Notes: generated from the letters alone by a model not told the origin. A stretch of DNA of 64,000 nt from Chelatococcus albus (GCF_030067675.1 NZ_JASJEV010000005.1:1-64000); one strand, 5' to 3'. Shown: positions 30,282 to 39,890, counted from the stretch's first letter. Program-made: numbers and translations.

Positions 30282-31406
30282 ATGAGGAAAATGCTGTTGA
30301 CCGGCATCGCGTTCGGTCTCGGCCTCGCCTTCGCCGGCGCCGCCAACGCGCAGGTGAAGCTCGGCGTCGCCGGGCCGATCACCGGCCCTAACGCGGCCTT
30401 CGGCGAGCAGCTCAAGAAGGGCGTCGAGCAGGCGGTGGAAGACATCAACGCCGCCGGCGGCATTCTCGGCCAGAAGATTCAGGTGATCGTCGGCGACGAC
30501 GTGTCCGATCCCAAGCAGGGCGTCTCCGTCGCCAACAAGTTCGTCGGCGATGGCGTGAAGATGGTGGTCGGCCACTTCAACTCGGGCGTCTCCATCCCGG
30601 CGTCGGAGGTCTATCAGGAATCCGGCATCGTGCAGATCACACCTGCCTCGACGAACCCCAAGTTCACCGAGCGCGGCATGTGGAACACCTTCCGCACCTG
30701 CGGCCGCGACGACCAGCAGGGCATCGTGGCGGGTGAATATCTCGCCAAGAACTTCACCGGCAAGAAGGTGGCGATCGTCCACGACAAGACGCCCTACGGC
30801 AAGGGCCTCGCCGACGAGACCCAGAAGGCGATGAACGCCAAGGGCCTCAAGGAAGTGCTGTACGAGGGCATCAACACGGGTGAGAAGGACTATTCCGCGC
30901 TCGTGTCCAAGCTGAAGGCGGCCAACGTCGATGTCGTCTACTTCGGTGGCCTGCACACCGAAGCCGGCCTCATCATCCGCCAGATGCGCGACCAGGGCCT
31001 GAAGGCTCCGATGATGTCCGGTGACGGCATCGTCTCGAGCGAGTTCGTCTCGATCGCCGGTCCCGGCGCCGAAGGCACGCTGATGACCTTCAGCCCCGAT
31101 CCGCGCAGGAACCCGAACGCCAAGGATGTCGTCGCCAAGTTCAAGGCGAAGAACTTCGACCCCGAGGCCTACACCCTCTACAGCTATGCGGCTGTCGAGA
31201 TCCTCAAGCAGGCCGCGGAGCAGGCGAATTCCCTCGACGGCAAGAAGATCTCCGAGGTCATGAAGTCGGGCAAACCGTTCAAGACCGTCATCGGCGACAT
31301 CGCCTATGACAAGAAGGGCGACATCACGCGTCCGGACTACGTCATGTACGTCTGGAAGAAGGGCGCCGACGGCAAGATCGACTACTCGGGCAACGAGATC
31401 CAGTAA
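30282..31406 (+). CDS. livK: Branched-chain amino acid-type ABC substrate-binding protein
   Basis: A 374-residue periplasmic binding protein. MRKMLLTGIAFGLGLAFAGAANAQ is a clear signal peptide with cleavage after about residue 23. The mature protein has the type I periplasmic fold (Peripla_BP_6): KLGVAGPITGPNAAFGEQLKKG, VVGHFNSGVSIPASEVYQESGI, ITPASTNPKFTERG, FRTCGRDDQQG. It would capture the amino acid, or a related compound, for LivHMGF. Ligand cannot be told from sequence; the adjacent hydroxyproline genes are on the same strand but with a 255-base gap. A strong terminator follows the stop. Confidence 0.94.
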   Translation: MRKMLLTGIAFGLGLAFAGAANAQVKLGVAGPITGPNAAFGEQLKKGVEQAVEDINAAGGILGQKIQVIVGDDVSDPKQGVSVANKFVGDGVKMVVGHFNSGVSIPASEVYQESGIVQITPASTNPKFTERGMWNTFRTCGRDDQQGIVAGEYLAKNFTGKKVAIVHDKTPYGKGLADETQKAMNAKGLKEVLYEGINTGEKDYSALVSKLKAANVDVVYFGGLHTEAGLIIRQMRDQGLKAPMMSGDGIVSSEFVSIAGPGAEGTLMTFSPDPRRNPNAKDVVAKFKAKNFDPEAYTLYSYAAVEILKQAAEQANSLDGKKISEVMKSGKPFKTVIGDIAYDKKGDITRPDYVMYVWKKGADGKIDYSGNEIQ

Positions 31407-31433
31407 TCGCGCCGACCGTCCGGCCCGCCGGAC

Positions 31434-31470
31434 AAGCCCGCCTCGGTCTTCCGAGGCGGGCTTTTTCTTT
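31434..31470 (+). terminator. Rho-independent terminator after livK
   Basis: A perfect GC-rich stem (AAGCCCGCCTCGG, loop TCTT, CCGAGGCGGGCTT) is followed by TTTTTCTTT. It lies 28 bases after the livK stop and ends the liv operon. Confidence 0.95.
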
Positions 31471-31632
31471 GCCGCGTATCGGCCAGACCCGCGCCCAGCG
31501 GGCGACCGCGAAGGACGCGGCCGTCCGGCTGCGCCGGATCGGACATGGGCCCCGTCGTCTCAGGGAGGCGGCCCGTTCGCCTGCACCGGCCGGCGCGAAG
31601 CGGGGCGCCGGGTCCCGGCGCGCCTGTCGGCC

Positions 31633-32361
31633 TCAGCCGAGCTCGCCGAGAGCGGGGAAGGTTTCGAGCAGCCAGAAGGACATCTGCGTCAGGGTACCGG
31701 TGAGGAAGGCGATGCCGGTCAGCACGAGCAGCACTCCCATCGCCTTTTCGACCAGCGTCAAGCGCGAGCGCGCCCGCTTGAGGAAGGCGACGAACGGCTT
31801 CATCGCCAGCGCTGCGGCCACGAAGGGTACGCCGAGCCCGGCCGAATAGACCGCAAGCAGGGTCGCGCCCTGTGTCACGCTCTCCTCGGAGCCGGCAACA
31901 GCAAGAATCGCTGCGAGAATCGGCCCGATGCAGGGCGTCCAGCCGAAGGCGAAGGCAAGCCCCATGACATAGGCGCCGACGAACCCCGCCGGCTTCTCAA
32001 CGCTCACCCGCGCCTCCCGATAGAGGAAGGAGAGGCGAAAGACCCCGAGGAAATGCAGTCCCATCGCGATGATGACGATGCCGGCGATGGTGCCCAGGAG
32101 ACCGACGTGCTGGCGGATGGCCTGGCCGAGCACCGAGGCGGTCGCGCCGAGCGCGACGAAGACGGTCGAGAATCCGAGCACGAAGAAGAGCGCCGCGACC
32201 AGGGCGCGCTGGTTGACGCCGGCATCCTCCCGGGCGCTGAGCCGATCGAGCGTCGTGCCGGCGAGGTACGACAGATAGGGCGGCACGAGCGGCAGCACGC
32301 AGGGGCTGAGAAAGCTCAGAAGGCCCGCGATGGCGGCAGCGGAGTAGGAGATGTTCATCAT
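31633..32361 (-). CDS. ccdA: CcdA-type thiol-disulfide transmembrane protein
   Basis: A 242-residue protein with six predicted helices, the DsbD transmembrane module. SFLSPCVLPLVPPYLSYLAGTTLD carries the first reactive Cys, and GWTPCIGPILAAIL the second, in the usual helices 1 and 4. It carries reducing power from cytosolic thioredoxin to the periplasm for cytochrome c maturation. It is a single gene here, convergent with livK. Confidence 0.93.
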   Translation of the reverse strand: MMNISYSAAAIAGLLSFLSPCVLPLVPPYLSYLAGTTLDRLSAREDAGVNQRALVAALFFVLGFSTVFVALGATASVLGQAIRQHVGLLGTIAGIVIIAMGLHFLGVFRLSFLYREARVSVEKPAGFVGAYVMGLAFAFGWTPCIGPILAAILAVAGSEESVTQGATLLAVYSAGLGVPFVAAALAMKPFVAFLKRARSRLTLVEKAMGVLLVLTGIAFLTGTLTQMSFWLLETFPALGELG

Positions 32362-32460
32362 GACGCTGCCTGTCTAGCGGCCCGGTCGGTGACGCGAAAG
32401 GCGGTGGAACGCCGCTTCTCCCTCTTGTGAAGGCGCCGTGCCATCGCGCAGCATCGCCGC

Positions 32461-33480
32461 ATGGCCAGCTTGCGCAATCTCATCACCGACGTGCCCGGCA
32501 TTCACGTCGGAAATGCCCACGACCCCGCAGCCGCTTCCGGCGTCACCGTGGCGCTGTTCGAGGAGCCCGCCGTCGCATCGGTCGCCGTCCTCGGCGGCGC
32601 GCCCGGCGTGCGCGACACGGCTGCCCTCGAACCGGAGATGACGGTCGGGGCGGTAGATGCCATCGTCTTCTCCGGTGGCTCGGCCTTCGGCCTCGACGCC
32701 GCAGGCGGCGTCATGAGCGTGCTGTCCATGCGCGGCCGCGGCTTTGCCATCGGCGCCGCGCGTGTTCCCATCGTGCCCCAGGCGATCCTGTTTGACCTCA
32801 ACAACGGCGGCTTGAAGCCGTGGGCTCACGGGGGCGGCGGCGAGCCGCCGCATCGCCGGCTCGCCGCCGAGGCCGTCGCCGCCGCCGCGCCCGATTTCGC
32901 CCTCGGGACAGCCGGGGCGGGCTACGGCGCCACGACCGCCAATCTCAAGGGCGGCCTCGGCACGGCCAGCGCCGTGACGCGGAAGGGACATCTGGTCGGC
33001 GCCCTCGTCGCCGTCAATGCGGTGGGCTGCACGACCGTCGGCGACGGCCCGCATTTCTGGGCCGCGCCCTATGAGCGCGACGGCGAGTTCGGCGGCCTCG
33101 GCGCTCCGCGGCATGTCCCGGCGTCGGCGCTCGTGCCGCGCTTCAAGGGCGGCCCGGGTGCCAACACGACCATCGCCCTCGTGGCGACCGACGCCATTCT
33201 CGACAAGCGTCAGGCGAAGCGCCTTGCGCTCTCCGCGCACGATGGTCTCGCCCGGGCGCTGCGGCCGGCGCATGCCCCGCTCGACGGTGACATCGTCTTC
33301 GCGGCCGCCACGGGTCGTCGGCCGATCTCCGACCCGATCTACGATCTCGCCGAGCTCTGCCTCCTGGCCGCGGACGTTCTGGCCCGCGCCTGCGCCCGTG
33401 GCGTCTACGAGGCGACGGCCCTTCCCTTCCCGGGCGCCCTGCCGGCCTGGAAGGACCGCTTCGGCCACAGGGGTGGTTGA
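32461..33480 (+). CDS. P1 family peptidase (DmpA/aminopeptidase type)
   Basis: A 339-residue member of peptidase family S58. Landmarks: LITDVPGIHVGNAHD at the start, FSGGSAFGLDAAGGVMSVL, GTAGAGYGATTANLKGGLGTAS, and GPGANTTIALVATDAILDKRQAKRLALSAHDGLARALRPAHAPLDGDIVF. These enzymes cleave themselves and use the new N-terminal Ser or Thr as nucleophile; here the site is expected at the Thr of GANTTIA. Relatives release N-terminal D-Ala, Gly or beta-amino acids from peptides. The gene stands alone, divergent from ccdA by 99 bases. Confidence 0.9.
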   Translation: MASLRNLITDVPGIHVGNAHDPAAASGVTVALFEEPAVASVAVLGGAPGVRDTAALEPEMTVGAVDAIVFSGGSAFGLDAAGGVMSVLSMRGRGFAIGAARVPIVPQAILFDLNNGGLKPWAHGGGGEPPHRRLAAEAVAAAAPDFALGTAGAGYGATTANLKGGLGTASAVTRKGHLVGALVAVNAVGCTTVGDGPHFWAAPYERDGEFGGLGAPRHVPASALVPRFKGGPGANTTIALVATDAILDKRQAKRLALSAHDGLARALRPAHAPLDGDIVFAAATGRRPISDPIYDLAELCLLAADVLARACARGVYEATALPFPGALPAWKDRFGHRGG

Positions 33481-33640
33481 GAACGCCGGCGAAGCCCTGC
33501 CGCTACCGAAGAGGCGGGGAATGGCGCCGGATGACGCAGGTTCTGCAAAAAATCGACAAACCATAGGTATCTCAGTACAAGGCCGGGCATTCCGACACAT
33601 ATAGCGCAATTTTTGCCTTTTTCTGGCCACAACTAGAAAG

Positions 33641-33655
33641 TTAACCGACCATTAG
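33641..33655. promoter_or_regulatory. Candidate CtrA-like site upstream of the lytic transglycosylase
   Basis: TTAACCGACCATTAG fits the CtrA full box TTAA-N7-TTAA except for the last base. It lies in an AT-richer stretch 59 bases before ATG 33714. A -10-like TTATTATATA follows near 33702. One match to a short motif is weak evidence. Confidence 0.35.
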
Positions 33656-33713
33656 CGTCAGATTGCAAATAACAACATGACGCTACGTAAAATTCGGCAG
33701 GGTTATTATATAC

Positions 33714-34871
33714 ATGGAACTTCGAGCAGGGGCGCCAACCGGCGCGACCCGCATCGGCAATCTTTGTCCAATGGACGCAGATCTTGCACGCAGGGCGCGC
33801 AAGAATACGCTCGGTGTGCGGTCTGCGCAGCCCCTTCCCGTTGTCGCCCGCGCACTCGTCATCTGCTCCATCCTTGCCGTTGGTTTCGCCGGCACCGTCA
33901 CGGCGCTGACAGGCACGATCGAGGGTGTCAGGCCGGCCGTTGCGGCGACGCCGCCTCTGGCTCTCACCGTGCCCGAGCCAGTCGTGCAACTGGTCCTGCC
34001 CATTCCGGGAATCGAGGAGGCAAAGGTCGAGGAGGAGGCCACAGCCCCCACGCCCGCGACGGTCGAAGAGACCATCGACGCCGTTGCCGCCGCCGCCCTC
34101 CCCGCAAGCGACGCCGCGATCGACCGCGCCCCCTACGATGCATTGATCGAGGAGGTGAGCCTGCCTGGCCCGGCTGACCCGGAGCAGGTGCTCACCTTCG
34201 GTCCGATGCGCATCAAGCGGGGCCTGGTCGAGACCATCCTCCGGGCAGCGCGCGCCACCGAGACGGATCCGGCCTTGCTCATGGCGATTGCGGACAAGGA
34301 ATCGAGCTTCGCGACCGCAGTCGAGGCGCGCACCTCCAGCGCGGCTGGCCTGTTTCAGTTCATCGAGCGCACATGGCTGACGGTCGTGCGCGATTTCGGC
34401 GCCCGGCACGGCCGGCTGAAGGAAGCGACCGAGATCGCGACTGTGGACGGCGATCCGGTCGTCGCCGACCCCGAGACCCGTGCCCGCATCCTCTCCCTGC
34501 GCACCGATCCCTATCTCGCCACCGTGCTCGCCGCCGAAATGCTGAAGCGGGATGCCGGACGCATCGCAGCCCGCATCGGCCGCGAGTTGACCGTCGGCGA
34601 GACCTACCTCGCCCACTTCCTCGGGCCGGACGATGCCGAGCGGTTCATTGCGCAGTTGGCCGAGAAGCCTGGCTCGGTCGCCGCGCGGCTCCTGCCCAGA
34701 CCGGCCCGTGCCAATCGGCCGATCTTCTTTGCGCGCAAGGGCAAGAAGGCCAAGGGGCTGTCCGTGGCCGAAGTTCATCGGAAATTCGAGGACATGATGG
34801 GTCGCCGCCTCGACCGCTACCGCAGCGTCCAGGAACTCACCGGCGCCACGGCCTATGCCGCGGTGGAGTGA
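33714..34871 (+). CDS. Membrane-anchored lytic transglycosylase
   Basis: A protein of 385 residues from ATG 33714, or 366 from ATG 33771; neither has a strong ribosome-binding site, and a -10-like sequence directly before 33714 makes the second start attractive. A membrane anchor (VVARALVICSILAVGFAGTVTAL) is followed by an Ala/Pro/Glu-rich linker of about 70 residues and an SLT-type domain: LLMAIADKESSF with the catalytic Glu, then SSAAGLFQFIERTWL and LAAEMLKRD, and YLAHFLGPDDAERFI. It cuts peptidoglycan in the periplasm, possibly for cell division or appendage assembly. Confidence 0.88.
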   Translation: MELRAGAPTGATRIGNLCPMDADLARRARKNTLGVRSAQPLPVVARALVICSILAVGFAGTVTALTGTIEGVRPAVAATPPLALTVPEPVVQLVLPIPGIEEAKVEEEATAPTPATVEETIDAVAAAALPASDAAIDRAPYDALIEEVSLPGPADPEQVLTFGPMRIKRGLVETILRAARATETDPALLMAIADKESSFATAVEARTSSAAGLFQFIERTWLTVVRDFGARHGRLKEATEIATVDGDPVVADPETRARILSLRTDPYLATVLAAEMLKRDAGRIAARIGRELTVGETYLAHFLGPDDAERFIAQLAEKPGSVAARLLPRPARANRPIFFARKGKKAKGLSVAEVHRKFEDMMGRRLDRYRSVQELTGATAYAAVE

Positions 34872-34892
34872 GCCTCGCGGTCAATCGAACCC

Positions 34893-35435
34893 TCACCGCG
34901 GCCGGCCGATCGGCACCAGGGCAAGCATCGTTTCGCTGTCCCGGCGCCGGGACGGGGTTTGCGGCGTCGCGCATTGCAGATAGGAGCAGGCGGCCGCGAA
35001 CAGGCTCTGCATGAGGAAGGTCGCCGAGGACAGGCGGAGGCCCTCGCCGGCGGCGAGACCTTGCGCCACTGCCGTGCCGGCGAGAACGACCGCCGCGACG
35101 AGCATCATGCGCATGGAGGCGTAGGCCATGCGATGCGCCTGCGCCATGGCGAGATAGCGGCGCTGTAGCGCCTCGCTCCACGCTTCGGCGGCATCGCGCG
35201 CATAGCGCACGAGCCAGCGGCCCAGGGCTGGCAAGGCCATGAACACGAAGGGCATGGTGATGGCGGCCGTCACGGTCCGCCCGTCGAAGGCCTGCGCAAA
35301 GGGCAGTGCGACCAAGCTCACCATGGCTCCCATGGTCGCCTCGCGCAGCAACGCCGGCAGACTCGCGCCATGCTCTTTCTGAAAATGGGACACTATCTGG
35401 TCGCAGCGGTCGATCAGCCAGTCGTCGATGACCAT
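34893..35435 (-). CDS. Membrane protein of unknown function
   Basis: About 180 residues from ATG 35435 (MVIDDWLIDRC); the frame extends to 35477. Four probable membrane helices are visible: LREATMGAMVSLVALPFAQ, TVTAAITMPFVFMALPALGRWL, MRMMLVAAVVLAGTAVAQGL, and SSATFLMQSLFAAACSYLQC. The C-terminus is short and polar. I do not recognise the family. It is convergent with the transglycosylase gene (21 bases between stops). Confidence 0.6.
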   Translation of the reverse strand: MVIDDWLIDRCDQIVSHFQKEHGASLPALLREATMGAMVSLVALPFAQAFDGRTVTAAITMPFVFMALPALGRWLVRYARDAAEAWSEALQRRYLAMAQAHRMAYASMRMMLVAAVVLAGTAVAQGLAAGEGLRLSSATFLMQSLFAAACSYLQCATPQTPSRRRDSETMLALVPIGRPR

Positions 35436-35843
35436 GATGACACATCCTTGACCGGGATCGCTCGGTTCGAGCGGCATCAGTCAGGACATGGCAAACATCG
35501 TTCCGGCCAGCGGCCACCGGGCTGCCTCCGGCCGACGACGCCGAACGGATCGGCGACTGCGGCCAAGCGCGGTGGAGCGAAACACGCTCCTCCGCAGCCG
35601 GACCGCCTCGACGCTGCGGGATCTGAGGCTTGCCCCGATACCGCCCGCGTCATCCCCCGCCGCAGCTCGCCGCGCATCGGCAGCGCGCAGCGGCCGGTGG
35701 ACGCACAGGATCAGCATGCCGACGCTAAGCCGCACCGGCCCGCGGCGGATGGCGCCCCTCCGCCGATCGGGACCGGGCGACGATGCATCGCCTCGGCAGG
35801 GCTCGTCCGCGACGGATGGCGCCCATCCGTCGGAGACAATCCA
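35436..35843. other. Intergenic stretch without recognisable gene
   Basis: About 400 bases. Frames on both strands are Arg/Ala-rich shadows without ribosome-binding sites, and no repeat or RNA gene is seen. Confidence 0.45.
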
Positions 35844-36263
35844 TCAATGCGCGTACAGCGACCAGAGCTTCGGCGCGATGACGCAGCGCGCGCGCCTCGC
35901 CGCCTCGCTCGCCAGGATGGTCTGACCACCCATGCACGAGCAGAGGATGCAATGCGCCTCGCCTTCCGTGAGCTGGAAGAAGTCCATCGCATCGCCGAGC
36001 TTGTCGCTCGCGAGCCCTTCGGCCCGCAACACATCGTCCGCATAGGCGACCGAGAGAGGCGAATTGTCCGCGCGCATGGCAAGCCGCTCGGCCCGCGGAC
36101 GCCACTCGATCTCCTCGAGCGCACTCAACACGCGCTCCGGCTCGCGTTCGAGAACCTCGGCCCAACGCTCAAGGCGCTCCCGCCGCGACATGGGCTTCCT
36201 GGGCTCGACCGGCTGCAGATCGGCAACGAGGTTAAGGTCGGAAAGGGGCTTGTATTCCATCAT
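35844..36263 (-). CDS. Conserved protein of unknown function (139 aa)
   Basis: A soluble 139-residue protein. MMEYKPLSDLNLVADLQPVEPRKPMSRRERLERWAEVLER opens with a basic helix, LSALEEIEWRPRAERLAMRADNSPLSVAYADDVLRAEGL follows, and the C-terminal part has FFQLTEGEAHCILCSCMGG with a His-Cys-x3-Cys-x-Cys-like cluster. Similar proteins seem familiar from Bradyrhizobium and relatives, but no function is known to me. A preceding GAGGGG suits ATG 36263 as start. A metal- or redox-related role for the Cys pair is only a guess. Confidence 0.7.
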   Translation of the reverse strand: MMEYKPLSDLNLVADLQPVEPRKPMSRRERLERWAEVLEREPERVLSALEEIEWRPRAERLAMRADNSPLSVAYADDVLRAEGLASDKLGDAMDFFQLTEGEAHCILCSCMGGQTILASEAARRARCVIAPKLWSLYAH

Positions 36264-36737
36264 TCCCCTCCTTTTCGGTTCAGAGAAGCGATCGCATGCG
36301 CAAGGACGCCGGTCGCGGAAGGGGGAGCCTGAGGGCTCCGGCGCGGGATGCCGGGCAACGCATCACGATCAACTATTTATTGTAGCACATCAGCCCCGGA
36401 GGCCCCAGCGCTGCCGCCACCACCGGGCGTACAGCAGCAACATTGACCTGCCCCGGCCGCCCTCCGGCAGCGCCGCCGCCGCAGCCCGTCCCTACCGACG
36501 CAAAGCCTTGCTCTTCATGCCTCCAGGGCACGGTCCGGACCGCTTGCCGCTGAGCCCCATGCGGCAGCACATGCCAGCCACGACCATGAGGCCGCCGCAT
36601 GCACGAAGACGTGAGCGGCCACGGCCCGCAAGTGAAGCTCGCGGCGGGATCCCCGGAGAGCGGCACCGCCCTCGGCGCGGGATCCGCCGCCGCCAGGACG
36701 GCACGGAGCCTTGCCTGCGGCCGCAGGATGGGACGGC
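36264..36737. other. Intergenic stretch between unknown gene and dadA-like gene
   Basis: About 470 bases. Short frames on either strand (up to 70 codons) have no motif or start signal. A small AT-rich island (near 36370-36390, CTACAATAAATAG on the minus strand) could be the promoter of the 139-residue protein. Nothing else was recognised. Confidence 0.4.
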
Positions 36738-37979
36738 TCAGAAACGCTCCACGCGATAGGGCGCCGGATCGACGAAGGGCGTTTCGCCCGTAATCATCTC
36801 GGCCACGAGCCGCCCGGTCACCGGGCCGAGCGTCAGCCCGTGATGGGCGTGGCCGAAGGAGAACCAGAGGTTCCTGTGCTTCGGCGCCGGGCCGATGATC
36901 GGCATCATGTCCGGCGTGCAGGGACGCGCGCCCATCCACGGCTCGGTGTCGAGCCGTTCTGCAAGCGGGAAGAGGTCGCGCGCGATGGGCTCCGCCCGGC
37001 CGAGCTGCACGGGGGTCTTGATGGCATCGCGCAGCGCGAACTCCGCCCCCGTCGTGAGGCGGATGCCGCGCTGCATGGGGGCGAGGAAGTAGCCGCGCTC
37101 GGTATCGAGCACCGGGTGGTTGAGCCTCGCCTCGCCCGCCGGGCGATAGTGCATGTGGTAGCCGCGCTTGACCGCGAGCGGCAGATGATAGCCGAGCGCG
37201 CGCGTCACCACGTCCGCCCACGGGCCGAGCGCGATGACGGCGGCGCCCGCCGAGAGCGGCCCCTCGACCGTGCGCATCTGCCAGCCAGCCCCCTCCGGCG
37301 CGAGGCTCATGGCGTTGCCCTGCACGAACTTGCCGCCGAGCTTCTGGAAGAGATGCAGATAGGCGACCGTGAGGCCGTGCGGGTCGTTGACGCAGACGGG
37401 CTGCGTCCAGTGAAGGGCGCCGACGAGCACGGGCGCGAGATGTGGCTCCTCCACCTGCAGCGTCCCGGCGTCGAGTTCCCGGTATTCGACCCCGAACTCC
37501 CGCTTCCAGCGGGCAGCCTCGGCGAAGCGGATGTCGCGCTCGCGCTCGGTGCGGAACACCTTCATCCAGCCGGTGCGGCGCAGGAAGGAGGTTGCGCCCG
37601 CCTCCTCGGCGAGCGCGTCGTGCTCGGTGACGCAGTGCTCGATCAGCTTGGCGTAGAGATGCGCGATCTCGTTGTGATGTGCGGGCTTGGAGTGATGCCA
37701 GTACTTCCACAGGAAGGGAGCGAGCTTCACGAGTGCCGACGGATGATACGCGGCGTCGATGGTACGGTTGAGGCCGTAGCGCAAGAGCGCGCCGAAATCG
37801 TGGGGGAAGCCGTAGGGGTAGACACCCTCGCGCTGGATGAGCCCGGCGTTGCCGAAGGAGGTTTCCTCCGCCGCTCCGCGGCGATCGACAAGCACGACCG
37901 AGCGGCCGCGCTTCTGCAGATGCAACGCGACGGAGACGCCCACGATCCCCGCGCCGAGCACGACGACATCACAGCGCAT
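36738..37979 (-). CDS. D-amino acid dehydrogenase, DadA family
   Basis: A 413-residue FAD flavoprotein. CDVVVLGAGIVGVSVALHLQKRGRSVVLVDRRGAAEETSFGNAG is the FAD-binding start; YHMHYRPAGEARLNHPVLDTERGYFLAPM is the substrate-domain strand pair, and GARPCTPDMMPIIGPAP with FSFGHAHHGLTLGPVTGRLVAEMI closes the FAD site. It oxidises D-amino acids to 2-oxo acids at the membrane. ATG 37979 was chosen over an extended frame to 38102. Same family as 23030-24262 but clearly diverged. Confidence 0.87.
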   Translation of the reverse strand: MRCDVVVLGAGIVGVSVALHLQKRGRSVVLVDRRGAAEETSFGNAGLIQREGVYPYGFPHDFGALLRYGLNRTIDAAYHPSALVKLAPFLWKYWHHSKPAHHNEIAHLYAKLIEHCVTEHDALAEEAGATSFLRRTGWMKVFRTERERDIRFAEAARWKREFGVEYRELDAGTLQVEEPHLAPVLVGALHWTQPVCVNDPHGLTVAYLHLFQKLGGKFVQGNAMSLAPEGAGWQMRTVEGPLSAGAAVIALGPWADVVTRALGYHLPLAVKRGYHMHYRPAGEARLNHPVLDTERGYFLAPMQRGIRLTTGAEFALRDAIKTPVQLGRAEPIARDLFPLAERLDTEPWMGARPCTPDMMPIIGPAPKHRNLWFSFGHAHHGLTLGPVTGRLVAEMITGETPFVDPAPYRVERF

Positions 37980-38074
37980 GATTGTCCGGTGGTTCACAAA
38001 GCCTCGACCTTCGGGTGGGATAGCCGTTCCGCTGCGCCAATTCCAGCGCGGCAGCCGCATGGCGGTCATTCTTT

Positions 38075-39076
38075 TTGCCGGACGTCTCGCCCTTGCCCGC
38101 ACGCATTGTCCTCAGCCCCCTCGCCTGGATCGGCCGCCAAGGCACGAAGGCGCTTGCCGCCTCCATCGTTCTGGGGCTCGCCCTGCCCCAGCTCGCGAGC
38201 CTCGCCCGCCCGCTCATCGGCCCTTGCGTCTTCGTCTTCCTGGCGCTCGCCTTCCTGCGCGTCGACCTCTCGGCGACCCGCGCCGTGCTCGCCCGGCCCG
38301 GGCGGCTCGCGCTCGCGTCCCTGTGGATCCTCGCCGCGCTGCCGCTCGCGATCTCGCTCGTTGTCGCGGCGATCGGCCGGCAGGATCTCGATCCGGGGCT
38401 CACGCTCGGCCTCGCCCTCATGGCGGCCGCGCCGCCCATCCTGTCCGCGCCCGCGGTGGCGGCGCTCCTCGGTTTCGAGGCGACCTTCCTCGTCGCGGTG
38501 GTCGTCGTCGCCATGGTGGCGACGCCCTTGACCGCCCCCATCGTCGCGAGCCTCGTCGCCGGCGGCACGGTGCCGCTCGAGCCTGTAGCGCTCGCGCTCC
38601 GGCTCGGAGCGCTGCTCGCCGGCTCCTCCCTCATCGCCTTCGCCATCCGCCGCGTCGTGGGCTATGCCGCCGTGCTGCGCGGCCGGACGGTGATCGACGG
38701 GCTCAATGTCGTCTTCTTCTTCGTCTTCGCCGTAGGCGCCATGGACGGCGTCGCGGCCAAGGCCCTCGGCGCGCCGGCGGAGCTTCTGCGCGATCTCGCC
38801 ATCGTCTTCACAGTCTCGGCGGCCGGCATCCTCGTCACGCTCCCCACCCTGCGCGGCTTCGGCGCTGACCAGGCCTTCGTACTCGGCTTCGCCAGCGGCC
38901 ACCGCAACATGGGGCTTCTCGTAGCCGCCCTCGGCGGCGCCCTGCCGGAGGGCGCCTGGATCTTCTTCGCCGTGGCGCAGTTCCCGATCTATCTCATGCC
39001 CCTCTTCCTCGGTCCGCTGGCGCGTCGCCTGCTGCCGCCCCCCACCCTCGACGAGGCCCTTCCGCCGGCAAGATGA
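38075..39076 (+). CDS. BASS/ACR3-like sodium-dependent transporter
   Basis: A 333-residue polytopic membrane protein with about ten helices, consistent with the bile acid:sodium symporter superfamily. PLIGPCVFVFLALAFLRVDL, LGLALMAAAPPILSAPAVAALLGF (the crossover motif with helix-breaking prolines) and FASGHRNMGLLVAALGGALPEGAW are the landmarks. Substrate unknown; relatives carry organic anions, pantoate or arsenite. It is divergent from the D-amino acid dehydrogenase (95 bases). Confidence 0.8.
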   Translation: MPDVSPLPARIVLSPLAWIGRQGTKALAASIVLGLALPQLASLARPLIGPCVFVFLALAFLRVDLSATRAVLARPGRLALASLWILAALPLAISLVVAAIGRQDLDPGLTLGLALMAAAPPILSAPAVAALLGFEATFLVAVVVVAMVATPLTAPIVASLVAGGTVPLEPVALALRLGALLAGSSLIAFAIRRVVGYAAVLRGRTVIDGLNVVFFFVFAVGAMDGVAAKALGAPAELLRDLAIVFTVSAAGILVTLPTLRGFGADQAFVLGFASGHRNMGLLVAALGGALPEGAWIFFAVAQFPIYLMPLFLGPLARRLLPPPTLDEALPPAR

Positions 39077-39186
39077 GGGCGCCGATTTGCGGCGCCGCAG
39101 CATGCGTGCTACCGGCCTGTCGGCCGCCGGCGTGCGCCTGCGCGGGCGGCCGCGTCCGCATTCCGCGCCTTCCGTGAGCTTCGCCC

Positions 39187-39870
39187 ATGTCGTGCCCCCT
39201 CCTCGTCGCCCCTTCGATCCTCGCCGCCGATTTCGCCCGCTTCGGCGAGGAGGTGCGCGCCATCGACGCCGCGGGGGCCGACTGGATCCATGTGGACGTC
39301 ATGGACGGGCATTTCGTGCCGAACATCTCCTTCGGCCCCGAGGTGGTGCGGGCCATTCGCCCCCACACCGACAAGCTGCTCGACGTGCATCTGATGATCG
39401 AGCCGGCCAATCCCTATCTCGAGACCTTCGCCAGGGCAGGGGCGGACATCATCACCGTGCATGCCGAAGCGGAATCGCATCTCCACCGCGCGCTGCAGGC
39501 GATCCGTGCCCTCGGCAAGAAGGCCGGCGTCTCGCTGAACCCGGGAACGCCCGAGAGCGCCATCGAATATGTGCTCGATCTCGTCGACCTCGTGCTCGTC
39601 ATGAGTGTCAATCCCGGCTTCGGCGGCCAGGCCTTCATCGCCTCGCAGGTCGAGAAGATCACGCGCATCAAGGCGATGATCGGCGACCGTCCCATCCATC
39701 TCGAGGTGGACGGCGGCATCACCGCCGAGACCGCCCCGCTCGTCGCCCGCGCCGGCGCGGATGTGCTCGTCGCCGGTTCGGCCGTCTTCAAGGGCGGCGA
39801 GAGCGCCTATGCGCAGAACATCACCGCCATTCGCCGGGCCGCCGAGACCGCGCGCGGCCTCCGGGTCTGA
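39187..39870 (+). CDS. rpe: Ribulose-phosphate 3-epimerase
   Basis: A 227-residue TIM-barrel enzyme converting ribulose 5-phosphate and xylulose 5-phosphate. [33 protein letters not shown] with the catalytic Asp, and HLEVDGGIT with the second catalytic Asp and phosphate site [11 protein letters not shown] are complete. purB starts 20 bases after its stop, so the two are probably cotranscribed. Confidence 0.96.
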   Translation: MSCPLLVAPSILAADFARFGEEVRAIDAAGADWIHVDVMDGHFVPNISFGPEVVRAIRPHTDKLLDVHLMIEPANPYLETFARAGADIITVHAEAESHLHRALQAIRALGKKAGVSLNPGTPESAIEYVLDLVDLVLVMSVNPGFGGQAFIASQVEKITRIKAMIGDRPIHLEVDGGITAETAPLVARAGADVLVAGSAVFKGGESAYAQNITAIRRAAETARGLRV

Positions 39871-39890
39871 TCTGTTCCAGGAGACGAGGC

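Noticed and set aside
36492-36704. 70-codon minus-strand frame between the 139-aa gene and dadA-like gene
   Set aside because: Arg/Gly-rich, no ribosome-binding site and no motif.
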